Source of the DNA: Campylobacteraceae bacterium | GTDB lineage: Bacteria; Campylobacterota; Campylobacteria; Campylobacterales; Sulfurovaceae | Assembly: GCA_027055805.1 (NCBI GenBank) | Contig: JALUMR010000082.1 | Coordinates: forward strand, 1-33,367 | Length of the DNA: 33,367 bases | Direction of reading: 5' to 3' | Shown here: in pieces, positions 1-8,009 of the stretch | Layout: each line of letters begins with the position of its first letter | How positions within the stretch are numbered: the first letter of the stretch is position 1 | Position numbers and translations under genes: made by a program | Notes under the pieces: generated by a model | The model's database searches: none | The model's input: the letters and a program-made list of their open reading frames with translations, nothing else | Told to the model about the DNA's origin: nothing

Positions 1-482
1 CCTATAACATAAATACGTTCTCTATTTTGAGGGATGTCATAATCTTTAGAGTTTAAAACCTTATAAAAAATATTGTAGTTTAGTTTGGATTTTAATGTTG
101 TTAGAATGACTTTGAGTGTTCGACCTTTATCATGGTTTACTAAACCTTTTACATTCTCTAATATAAATGCTTTTGGTTGTTTCTCTTCAATAACTCTTTC
201 TATATCGAAGAAGAGTGTTCCTCGGGTATCATCAAACCCTTTTCTTTTTCCTGCTAAAGAGAATGGTTGACAAGGAAAACCTGCACAGAAAATGTCAAAG
301 TTTGGAAGCTCATTTGCTTTTAGTTTGGAAACATCACAAAGAGGATTGTCTCCAAAATTTTTTTGGTATGTTTCACAAGCATACTTGTCTATTTCGGCAG
401 AAAAAATACAAGTAGCTCCAACAGATTTAAATGCAACTCTAAAGCCACCAATTCCCGAAAATAAATCTATAAATTTTATCAT
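1..482 (-). CDS. DNA (cytosine-5-)-methyltransferase, 3' end outside window
   Basis: The minus strand is open from an ATG at 480-482 to the window edge, giving about 160 residues of a C5-cytosine methyltransferase. It transfers a methyl group from S-adenosylmethionine to cytosine in a specific DNA site. Motif I (DLFSGIGGFR) lies at residues 6-15, the catalytic PCQPFS motif IV near residue 70, the ENVKG motif VI near residue 110 and the IPQNRERIYVIG motif VIII at the cut end. The target-recognition region and motifs IX-X lie beyond position 1. An in-frame ATG also occurs at 486-488, but MIKFIDLFSG is the usual family N-terminus. It could belong to a restriction-modification pair or be an orphan; the neighbouring gene is not in the window. 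It is divergent from the tRNA cluster. Confidence 0.93.
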   Translation of the reverse strand, partial: MIKFIDLFSGIGGFRVAFKSVGATCIFSAEIDKYACETYQKNFGDNPLCDVSKLKANELPNFDIFCAGFPCQPFSLAGKRKGFDDTRGTLFFDIERVIEEKQPKAFILENVKGLVNHDKGRTLKVILTTLKSKLNYNIFYKVLNSKDYDIPQNRERIYVI

Positions 483-516
483 AAACATATTTTATAATAA
501 AATTTTACCAAAACCC

Positions 517-545
517 TTGACATTCATTTAAAATTTTCCTATAAT
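517..545 (+). promoter_or_regulatory. Sigma70 promoter of the tRNA cluster
   Basis: TTGACA at 517-522 and TATAAT at 540-545 are separated by exactly 17 bases, a perfect housekeeping promoter. It lies about 30 bases upstream of the first tRNA and probably drives all four tRNA genes. A consensus -35 box is notable because many Campylobacterota promoters have only a good -10 box. Confidence 0.85.
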
Positions 546-576
546 GCCGTCCACACAAACAAAGTGTAACACATTT

Positions 577-651
577 TGGGGTATGGCCAAGCGGTAAGGC
601 ATCAGTTTTTGGTACTGACATTCGGGGGTTCGAATCCCTCTACCCCATCCA
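577..651 (+). tRNA. tRNA-Gln (anticodon UUG)
   Basis: A cloverleaf can be drawn: acceptor stem TGGGGTA/TACCCCA at 577-583 and 641-647, anticodon stem TCAGT/ACTGA around loop 607-613, anticodon TTG at 609-611, T-loop TTCGAAT, discriminator T at 648, and encoded CCA at 649-651. The first U-A pair and the UUG anticodon fit tRNA-Gln. Confidence 0.97.
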
Positions 652-804
<153 letters not shown>

Positions 805-816
805 AAACCTAAATAT

Positions 817-893
<77 letters not shown>

Positions 894-930
894 ATATAAT
901 CAACTTAGATTATTAATATTAGTAATTGAC

Positions 931-1006
931 GCGGGAATAGCTCAGTGGCTAGAGCCCCTGCCTTCCAAGCAGGATGTCGCGAGTTCGAATCTCGTTTCCC
1001 GCTCCA
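931..1006 (+). tRNA. tRNA-Gly (anticodon UCC)
   Basis: The acceptor stem GCGGGAA/TTCCCGC lies at 931-937 and 996-1002. The anticodon stem CCTGC/GCAGG encloses loop CTTCCAA with anticodon TCC at 964-966. The T-loop is TTCGAAT, the discriminator is T, and CCA is encoded at 1004-1006. It is the last tRNA of the cluster; no clear terminator hairpin follows before ribB. Confidence 0.96.
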
Positions 1007-1134
1007 TTATTAAACTTCTTAAAATATTCTTACCCCATATACCTATAAAACAGTCTACTCTTTTGATATCTATGGCATAATTCACGATAAATTATTTCGA
1101 TATATTATGTACAGCAGAAAAAGGAAAAGTTAAA

Positions 1135-2169
1135 ATGTCAGCAGAAGCGTTAAAACGAGTAGAAGTAGCAATTAATGAGATAAAAAAAGGTCGAATGGTC
1201 ATCATGATGGATGATGAAGACAGAGAAAATGAAGGGGACTTGGTTTATGCCGCGACACATTCAACTCCTGATATGGTTAATTTTATGGCTAAAGAAGCAA
1301 GAGGACTTATCTGTACCCCTTTACCAAAAGAACTTGCTGAGAAGTTAGAATTAATACCTATGGTTACTAATAATATTTCTAATCATGAGACTGCGTTTAC
1401 AGTCTCTATAGATTCTAGCATAGCAGAGACAGGAATCTCTTCAGCAGAACGTGATGATTGTATCTCTAAGTTGGCAAACCCTATAACTAAAGCCAGTGAT
1501 TTTGTACGTCCTGGTCATATATTTCCTCTTATAGCTAAAGATGGTGGTGTTTTGGTACGTACAGGTCATACAGAAGGTTCTGTAGATATTTGTAAACTTG
1601 CAGGTTTAGCACCTATAGGTGTGATTTGTGAGATTATTAAAGATGATGGAACAATGGCACGGCATGATGACCTTGAGATTTTTTCAAAAAAACACAATAT
1701 GCCTATCGTTTATATATCTGATTTAGTTGAGTATCGTTTAGCAAATGAACAACTTGTAGAGCGTATAGGTGAAGAGGAGATTGAGATTCTAGATACTAAA
1801 GTTAATGAAATCTCTTATAGAGACCATTTAGGGCGTATACATAAGGTGATTCAGTTTTATAAAATACATGAGACAGACAATGTTAAGTTTCATAATATTG
1901 GAACGGATGTAGATTTGATTTTAAATCAAACACGATTTAACCTTTTAACCTCTTCATTAGAGTACCTAAAGCAAAATGGTGGGGTATGTATTTTTCTTGA
2001 TACCATGACCATCTCTAAAGAACAAGCAAAAGAGTATGGTGTTGGTGCTCAAATTATTAAAGATTTGGGTATTCAAAATATTAAACTATTAACATCTAAT
2101 AAAGATACCGAATTTGTAGGACTTGCAGGTTTTGGTCTAAATGTTGTAGAAAAAATAGTCACTATTTAA
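1135..2169 (+). CDS. ribB: 3,4-dihydroxy-2-butanone 4-phosphate synthase with degenerate RibA-like domain (RibBX type)
   Basis: The N-terminal ~205 residues are a complete DHBP synthase, which converts ribulose 5-phosphate to the four-carbon precursor of riboflavin. The acidic metal-binding motif DDEDRENEGD is at residues 26-35, RGLIC near 57 and HTEGSVDICKLAGLAP near 150. The C-terminal ~140 residues resemble GTP cyclohydrolase II in overall pattern (YRDHLGRIHKV at its start), but the three zinc cysteines and the usual QEGRGIGL segment are absent, so this half cannot be a working RibA. Such proteins are described as RibBX in Proteobacteria; a separate ribA would be expected elsewhere. AAGGA at 1121-1125 precedes the ATG by nine bases. 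No FMN riboswitch fits in the 128-base leader. Confidence 0.93.
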   Translation: MSAEALKRVEVAINEIKKGRMVIMMDDEDRENEGDLVYAATHSTPDMVNFMAKEARGLICTPLPKELAEKLELIPMVTNNISNHETAFTVSIDSSIAETGISSAERDDCISKLANPITKASDFVRPGHIFPLIAKDGGVLVRTGHTEGSVDICKLAGLAPIGVICEIIKDDGTMARHDDLEIFSKKHNMPIVYISDLVEYRLANEQLVERIGEEEIEILDTKVNEISYRDHLGRIHKVIQFYKIHETDNVKFHNIGTDVDLILNQTRFNLLTSSLEYLKQNGGVCIFLDTMTISKEQAKEYGVGAQIIKDLGIQNIKLLTSNKDTEFVGLAGFGLNVVEKIVTI

Positions 2170-2340
2170 ATATTTTGTGAGTATAAGATACACATTTCTT
2201 AAGGAAAGCTAAAAATATGTAGAAAAATGGAATATTTATCTTTTTTATATTAATAAATATTTAAAAAAAATAATATTTAAGTACTATATACATATAATAA
2301 TTTAGTCTTATATGACTATTTTATTTCAAAGGGATGTTTT

Positions 2341-2481
2341 ATGTTTAAAGTAATATTTGTAACAGTAGTTGCTATGGTCTTTTCAGGTTGTGTAGGGGTT
2401 GAAGCACCAAAAGGTCCAATAGGTAAGGGACTAGTAATAACTAAACCCAATAAAGATGTAACTAAAACGGTTCAAAAATAA
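2341..2481 (+). CDS. Small predicted lipoprotein (46 aa)
   Basis: A 46-codon frame begins MFKVIFVTVVAMVFSGC. It has a short hydrophobic signal sequence followed by a lipobox (FSGC, cysteine near residue 17) and a hydrophilic tail rich in Lys, Pro and Thr. AAAGGGAT at 2328-2334 is a good ribosome binding site. The mature peptide would be only ~30 residues anchored to a membrane through the lipidated cysteine. No family was recognised. It stands alone in an otherwise non-coding, very AT-rich stretch between ribB and the ABC-F gene and is probably transcribed separately. Its reality rests on the lipobox, the ribosome binding site and the clean end. Confidence 0.65.
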   Translation: MFKVIFVTVVAMVFSGCVGVEAPKGPIGKGLVITKPNKDVTKTVQK

Positions 2482-2507
2482 TATATTTGCTATAGTATAT
2501 TGACAAT

Positions 2508-2530
2508 TAGAGAGTATTTTTTACTCTCTA
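2508..2530 (+). terminator. Perfect 9-bp hairpin after the small lipoprotein gene
   Basis: TAGAGAGTA at 2508-2516 pairs with TACTCTCTA at 2522-2530 around a five-T loop. It sits 27 bases after the lipoprotein stop. There is no T run after the stem on either strand, so termination is uncertain; it could instead stabilise the transcript. Confidence 0.4.
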
Positions 2531-2550
2531 AAAGAAATTCATCAAAACAA

Positions 2551-2589
2551 CTCATCTAAAATCTCATATCTAAAACCTCTCATTTAAAA
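2551..2589. repeat. Three imperfect CTCAT-N-TAAAA repeats upstream of the ABC-F gene
   Basis: CTCATCTAAAA (2551-2561), CTCATATCTAAAA (2563-2575) and CTCATTTAAAA (2579-2589) follow each other at spacings of 12 and 16 bases, ending 46 bases before the ABC-F start. They could be a regulator site or simple AT-rich drift. Confidence 0.4.
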
Positions 2590-2635
2590 CATTATGTTAA
2601 AATGCCACAATTATTAATATAAGCAGGTATATAGA

Positions 2636-4231
2636 ATGTTAAGCACAGTAAACATAGTTCAACGATATGGAAAAAGAGTACTTTTTGATAAGATAAGCAT
2701 TACACTTGATGGTGGAAAACGTTATGGTCTCATCGGAGCAAATGGTGCAGGTAAATCTACCTTTTTAAAAATTCTCTCAGGGGAGCTAGAGCCAACAGAT
2801 GGTACAGTTCAAATACAGCCAGGTCTTAAAATGGGTGTTCTAAGTCAGAATCATTATGCTTTTGAAGATTTTACATTAACAGATACGGTTCTTTATGGTA
2901 ACAAAAAACTTTATGATGCTCAAAAAGAGAAAGAAGAACTCTACATGACAGGTGACTTTGAAGATGACAAAGTAAACGAACGTCTTGGTGAGTTAGAGAT
3001 GATTTGTGCTGATGAAGACCCAACCTATGAGTCCGATGTTAAGATTAAAAAACTTCTTGAAGCACTTGGTTTTGAAAGCAGTACCCATGATGAGTTGATG
3101 TCGTCGCTCACAGGTGGTGACAAAGTTAAGATTTTACTGGCACAGGTTCTCTTCTTAAAGCCTGACGTTTTACTACTCGATGAGCCTACCAACTCCTTAG
3201 ATATTGAAACCATCGCATGGCTAGAGCGTGAGCTTAAACGTCATGAGGGTGTGATGATTGTTATCTCTCACGATAGACACTTTTTGAATAATGTTGTTAC
3301 GCATATTTTAGACTTAGACTTTGCAAATATTAGAGAGTTTACAGGAACTTATGACGATTGGTACATCGCTGCGAATCTCATAGCAAAACAAGCAGAAACC
3401 GACCATGCCAAAGCGAGTAAAGAGAAAGAGGAGCTTGAAAAGTTCATCGCTCGTTTCTCTGCCAATGCTTCAAAAGCGAAACAAGCTACATCGAGACAGA
3501 AACAACTAGACAAGTTGGACATTGAAGAGATTAAACTCTCATCAAGAAGAGACCCATCTATTGCCTTTAAGCCTCATAGAGACTTAGGTAATGAGATTTT
3601 AGAGGTTAAAAATATTGGTAAATCATATGATAATTTAGAAGTTTTTTCTGACATCTCTTTTAAAGTAGAGGGTTCAGATAAAATAGCCATTATTGGTGGA
3701 AATGGTGTAGGAAAATCGACACTATTACAGATTATTATGGATAAACTTCCTACAGACAATGGCTCTTACAATTGGGGGCAAACAGTAACGACGAGTTATT
3801 TCCCTCAAAACTCAACGGACTTGGTAGTCGGAAGTGAAAAACTCTACGAATGGATTCAAGGTCACGATGCTAAATGGCATATTGATGAAATTCGCCAATG
3901 TTTAGGGCGTATGCTCTTTTCAGGTGAAGAGCAAGGTAAAGAGGTAGGTGCATGTTCAGGTGGAGAGAAGCACCGTGTAATGCTTAGTAAAATGATGATG
4001 GACTCAGCCAACTTCTTAGTCATGGATGAGCCAAACAACCACTTAGACTTAGAAGCGATTGTAGCTCTTGGTGAAGCGTTGCATAACTATAAAGGTGGGG
4101 TCATCTGTGTTTCACACGATAGAGAGTTGATTGATGCTTTTGCGAACAGAATTATTCAGATAAATTCTGATGGGTCTATTGTTGATTTTGAGGGTTCTTA
4201 TGAAGAATTTATTGAGGCTCAAAACGCTTAA
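2636..4231 (+). CDS. ABC-F family ATPase, YbiT-like
   Basis: This 531-residue protein has two nucleotide-binding domains and no membrane segment, the ABC-F layout. ABC-F proteins act on the ribosome rather than in transport. Domain 1 has Walker A GANGAGKST (residues ~34-42) and Walker B LLLDEPTNSLD, with a divergent signature (SLTGGDK). Domain 2 has Walker A GGNGVGKST, signature CSGGEKHR and Walker B FLVMDEPNNHLD. A charged linker of about 80 residues joins them. The length and the degenerate first signature resemble E. coli YbiT (530 residues) more than Uup or EttA, but the subfamily is inferred by eye. Neighbours give no functional hint. A GC-rich hairpin follows directly. Confidence 0.9.
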   Translation: MLSTVNIVQRYGKRVLFDKISITLDGGKRYGLIGANGAGKSTFLKILSGELEPTDGTVQIQPGLKMGVLSQNHYAFEDFTLTDTVLYGNKKLYDAQKEKEELYMTGDFEDDKVNERLGELEMICADEDPTYESDVKIKKLLEALGFESSTHDELMSSLTGGDKVKILLAQVLFLKPDVLLLDEPTNSLDIETIAWLERELKRHEGVMIVISHDRHFLNNVVTHILDLDFANIREFTGTYDDWYIAANLIAKQAETDHAKASKEKEELEKFIARFSANASKAKQATSRQKQLDKLDIEEIKLSSRRDPSIAFKPHRDLGNEILEVKNIGKSYDNLEVFSDISFKVEGSDKIAIIGGNGVGKSTLLQIIMDKLPTDNGSYNWGQTVTTSYFPQNSTDLVVGSEKLYEWIQGHDAKWHIDEIRQCLGRMLFSGEEQGKEVGACSGGEKHRVMLSKMMMDSANFLVMDEPNNHLDLEAIVALGEALHNYKGGVICVSHDRELIDAFANRIIQINSDGSIVDFEGSYEEFIEAQNA

Positions 4232-4236
4232 TGTAT

Positions 4237-4256
4237 AGGGTCGGTTCTCCGACCCT
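4237..4256. terminator. Bidirectional hairpin between convergent ABC-F and tgt genes
   Basis: AGGGTCGG (4237-4244) pairs perfectly with CCGACCCT (4249-4256) across a TTCT loop. It lies 5 bases after the ABC-F stop and 9 bases after the tgt stop on the other strand, so it can serve both. Following T runs are weak, but it is by far the most GC-rich spot nearby. Confidence 0.7.
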
Positions 4257-4265
4257 TATATCTGT

Positions 4266-5420
<1,155 letters not shown>

Positions 5421-5454
5421 TTATACCCATATGATTTAAAATGAAAAGAGAAAA

Positions 5455-6876
5455 ATGAAAAATATATTGATTTTGGCAAATAATGAGATGGCTAGACATT
5501 TTGTTCAGTGGGTTGGTAAAAGACGTATAGATGAAAATCGGTACTATATTACCTGTTCAGGTAATCATCTGCTACTTTCAAATAGTTCAATAAATAATTT
5601 TAATTTTATTGATATTGACCCCACTTCTTTGTTTCGTTTAAAAACGATTATGAATGAAGTAGAGTTTTCTACGGTATTTATAGTTATGAGTGAGAAAGAG
5701 GAGTCGCTTTCTACCTTAAAAAACATACATGAAATCAATCCAAAGGCAATGGTCATTTTTGTTAGTAAATGGGATGATTTGGTTTTAGATAATAAAAACG
5801 TAAGTATAGTAAATCTTAATGAACTCTTATCGGTAAATCTTTATGAAAAACTTCCAAATGTTCCTAAAATTGCTAAAAATATTGGTTTAGGAAAAGGTGA
5901 AATCATGGAGATACTTATACCTTTTGGGAGTAGCTTTGCCTATAGACATATAAGAGCCATTTCTCATAGAAAATGGAAAATTGTTGCTATTTATAGACAA
6001 GAAAAACAGATTTTTCCTAATAACACAACCATGCTACTACCTAATGATAAACTTGTAGTTATTGGGAATCCTATTGTTTTAGAAGAGCTTTACAGAAGAG
6101 TGAACAGAAGGCAGGGCTTTTTTCCTGAACCTTTTGGTAAAAACTTGTATCTTATAGTTGATATGTTACAAAATAGAGAGAAAATAGATATAGAGATAAA
6201 AGAAGCAATCTATTTAAAAAAACTTTTCTCAAAAACAAAACTCTATATTCATTTTATTAATATTAAAGATTTACATACATGGAAAAATTTTCATTATTTA
6301 GAAGAGGATGAGAGTGTCTCTTTGAGTGTTAGCTATAATGAAAATGAAATTTTTTCAGATATAGATTATGATGTGAGTCAATTGGATATTGGACTTTTTC
6401 TTTTAAATAAGGAACTTTTTTATAAAGAAAATTACAAAAAATATCTTTACGGATTTATGCGACCCGTATATATTTTTGGTGAGAGTTTACTCTCTAATAT
6501 AAAAGAAGCAGTTATCTTAATGGAAGATGAGGCAGAGATGGAGTCACTTTCAACTTCTGTTTTTGATTTTTCAGAGACCTTAAGTATACGTTTGAGCCTC
6601 TGTAATTATAATCCCGAAGGTGATTTTGATGAAAGCAAGAACATAGTAGAGCACTATGAGAGTTTGTCAAAACTCTATAATTTTAAAATTAATATAGAAG
6701 AGAAGAGAGTAAACCCTGTTAGGGAACTTATGAAACATGAAAAAATACTACATATCGCAGCATTTAAAAAGAAAATAACAAATATATCTTTGATTAATTC
6801 TCTTTTAACCAAGTTAAGTTACTATTTTTTATCGATGCAAAAACATCCACAATTATTGATACCTATTGATAGTTAA
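5455..6876 (+). CDS. TrkA-like (COG3400-type) protein with RCK-C domain
   Basis: The 473-residue protein starts with a Rossmann-like segment (MKNILILANNEMARHFVQWV) that lacks a clear GxGxxG nucleotide motif, followed by an RCK-C/TrkA-C domain near residues 140-220 ending IVLEELYRRV. The remaining ~250 residues are of no family I recognise. No membrane segments are seen, so it is probably a cytoplasmic regulator, perhaps sensing a small ligand for a potassium or other ion system; no transporter partner is nearby except the MscS channel two genes downstream. The position between tgt and aroB matches the Helicobacter and Campylobacter order. The family call is fair; the function is unknown. Confidence 0.75.
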   Translation: MKNILILANNEMARHFVQWVGKRRIDENRYYITCSGNHLLLSNSSINNFNFIDIDPTSLFRLKTIMNEVEFSTVFIVMSEKEESLSTLKNIHEINPKAMVIFVSKWDDLVLDNKNVSIVNLNELLSVNLYEKLPNVPKIAKNIGLGKGEIMEILIPFGSSFAYRHIRAISHRKWKIVAIYRQEKQIFPNNTTMLLPNDKLVVIGNPIVLEELYRRVNRRQGFFPEPFGKNLYLIVDMLQNREKIDIEIKEAIYLKKLFSKTKLYIHFINIKDLHTWKNFHYLEEDESVSLSVSYNENEIFSDIDYDVSQLDIGLFLLNKELFYKENYKKYLYGFMRPVYIFGESLLSNIKEAVILMEDEAEMESLSTSVFDFSETLSIRLSLCNYNPEGDFDESKNIVEHYESLSKLYNFKINIEEKRVNPVRELMKHEKILHIAAFKKKITNISLINSLLTKLSYYFLSMQKHPQLLIPIDS

Positions 6877-6953
6877 GGTAGATTAAGTCCTTTAAATAGT
6901 AATTTAAGATAAAATTATAGCCATAATAATTTAACCAAATAGGCTTAGAAAAT

Positions 6954-8009
6954 ATGATAGTACCCATTCATTTAGAGAATCAAACAGCTGTAAAATATAA
7001 TGTCGTTATAGAGAAACTTTCAAAACTTACCTTTAATCGTAAAGTAGCCATTGTAACCAATACAACAGTTTCAGCATTACATTTAGAGAGACTTATCTCA
7101 CATATAGAGTGTAGTGAACTGCATGTTGTCACCATCGAAGATGGAGAAGAGTTTAAGACTTTAGCGACTGTAGAAGGTATACTCAATGAACTTTTCGAGC
7201 ATAAGTTAGATAGAAAATCACTTCTTATAGCCTTGGGTGGAGGAGTGATAGGCGATATGACAGGCTTTACAGCTTCTCTCTATCAACGTGGTATAGGTTT
7301 TGTGCAAGTTCCTACAACACTACTTTCACAGGTAGATGCCTCAGTTGGTGGTAAAACAGGGGTCAATAACAGATATGGTAAAAATCTTATAGGAGCATTT
7401 TATCAGCCTGAAGCAGTCTACATAGATACTGAATTTCTAAAGACACTTCCAAAACGAGAGTTTGCAGCAGGTATAGCAGAGATAGTAAAGATGGCTGTCA
7501 TGTTTGACAGAGACTATTTTGATTTTTTAATGGATGCAGATTTTTCTCATAAAGAGACTTTAGAAAAGGTTATAGAACGTTCTGTTGAGCTTAAAGCAGA
7601 AGTAGTGAATCTTGATGAAAAAGAGTCAGGTATTCGTGCTGTTTTAAACTATGGACATACTTTTGGGCATGTGGTTGAAAATGAGACCAAGTATAAAACT
7701 TATTTGCATGGAGAAGCAGTAGCCATAGGAATCATGATGGCAAATGCTCTCTCTGTTGAGTTGGGAATTATGAGTGAAGATGAGATGGAAACAGTTAAAC
7801 AGTTTCTTTTAAAGCATAATTTACCAGTTACTTATGTAATAAAAGATGTAGATGCTTTCTATGATAAATTCTTTTTAGATAAAAAGGCTGCAAATAATAG
7901 ATTAAAATTTATTTTAGCTAAGGGCTTAGGTGAGCATATTATACGTGATGATATAGATGGTACAGTACTTAAAAAAGTATTGAAAAACTTTTCTGAGAAG
8001 ATTGTATAG
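6954..8009 (+). CDS. aroB: 3-dehydroquinate synthase
   Basis: AroB makes 3-dehydroquinate from DAHP, the second step of the shikimate pathway, using NAD and a zinc ion. The 351 residues carry GGGVIGDMTGFTAS (NAD-binding, residues ~93-106), the PTTLLSQVDASVGGKTGVN core near 118-136, the metal-ligand Glu in AGIAEIVKMA, and the ligand histidines in NYGHTFGHVVE and HGEAVAIGI. All expected active-site segments are present and the length is typical. The stop codon TAG is immediately followed by the ATG of the MscS gene, so the two are translationally linked. Confidence 0.97.
   Translation: MIVPIHLENQTAVKYNVVIEKLSKLTFNRKVAIVTNTTVSALHLERLISHIECSELHVVTIEDGEEFKTLATVEGILNELFEHKLDRKSLLIALGGGVIGDMTGFTASLYQRGIGFVQVPTTLLSQVDASVGGKTGVNNRYGKNLIGAFYQPEAVYIDTEFLKTLPKREFAAGIAEIVKMAVMFDRDYFDFLMDADFSHKETLEKVIERSVELKAEVVNLDEKESGIRAVLNYGHTFGHVVENETKYKTYLHGEAVAIGIMMANALSVELGIMSEDEMETVKQFLLKHNLPVTYVIKDVDAFYDKFFLDKKAANNRLKFILAKGLGEHIIRDDIDGTVLKKVLKNFSEKIV

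Noticed and set aside
1007-1134. FMN riboswitch before ribB
   Set aside because: The leader is short, AT-rich and lacks the conserved RFN sequence blocks; only a ribosome binding site and weak promoter-like hexamers are visible.
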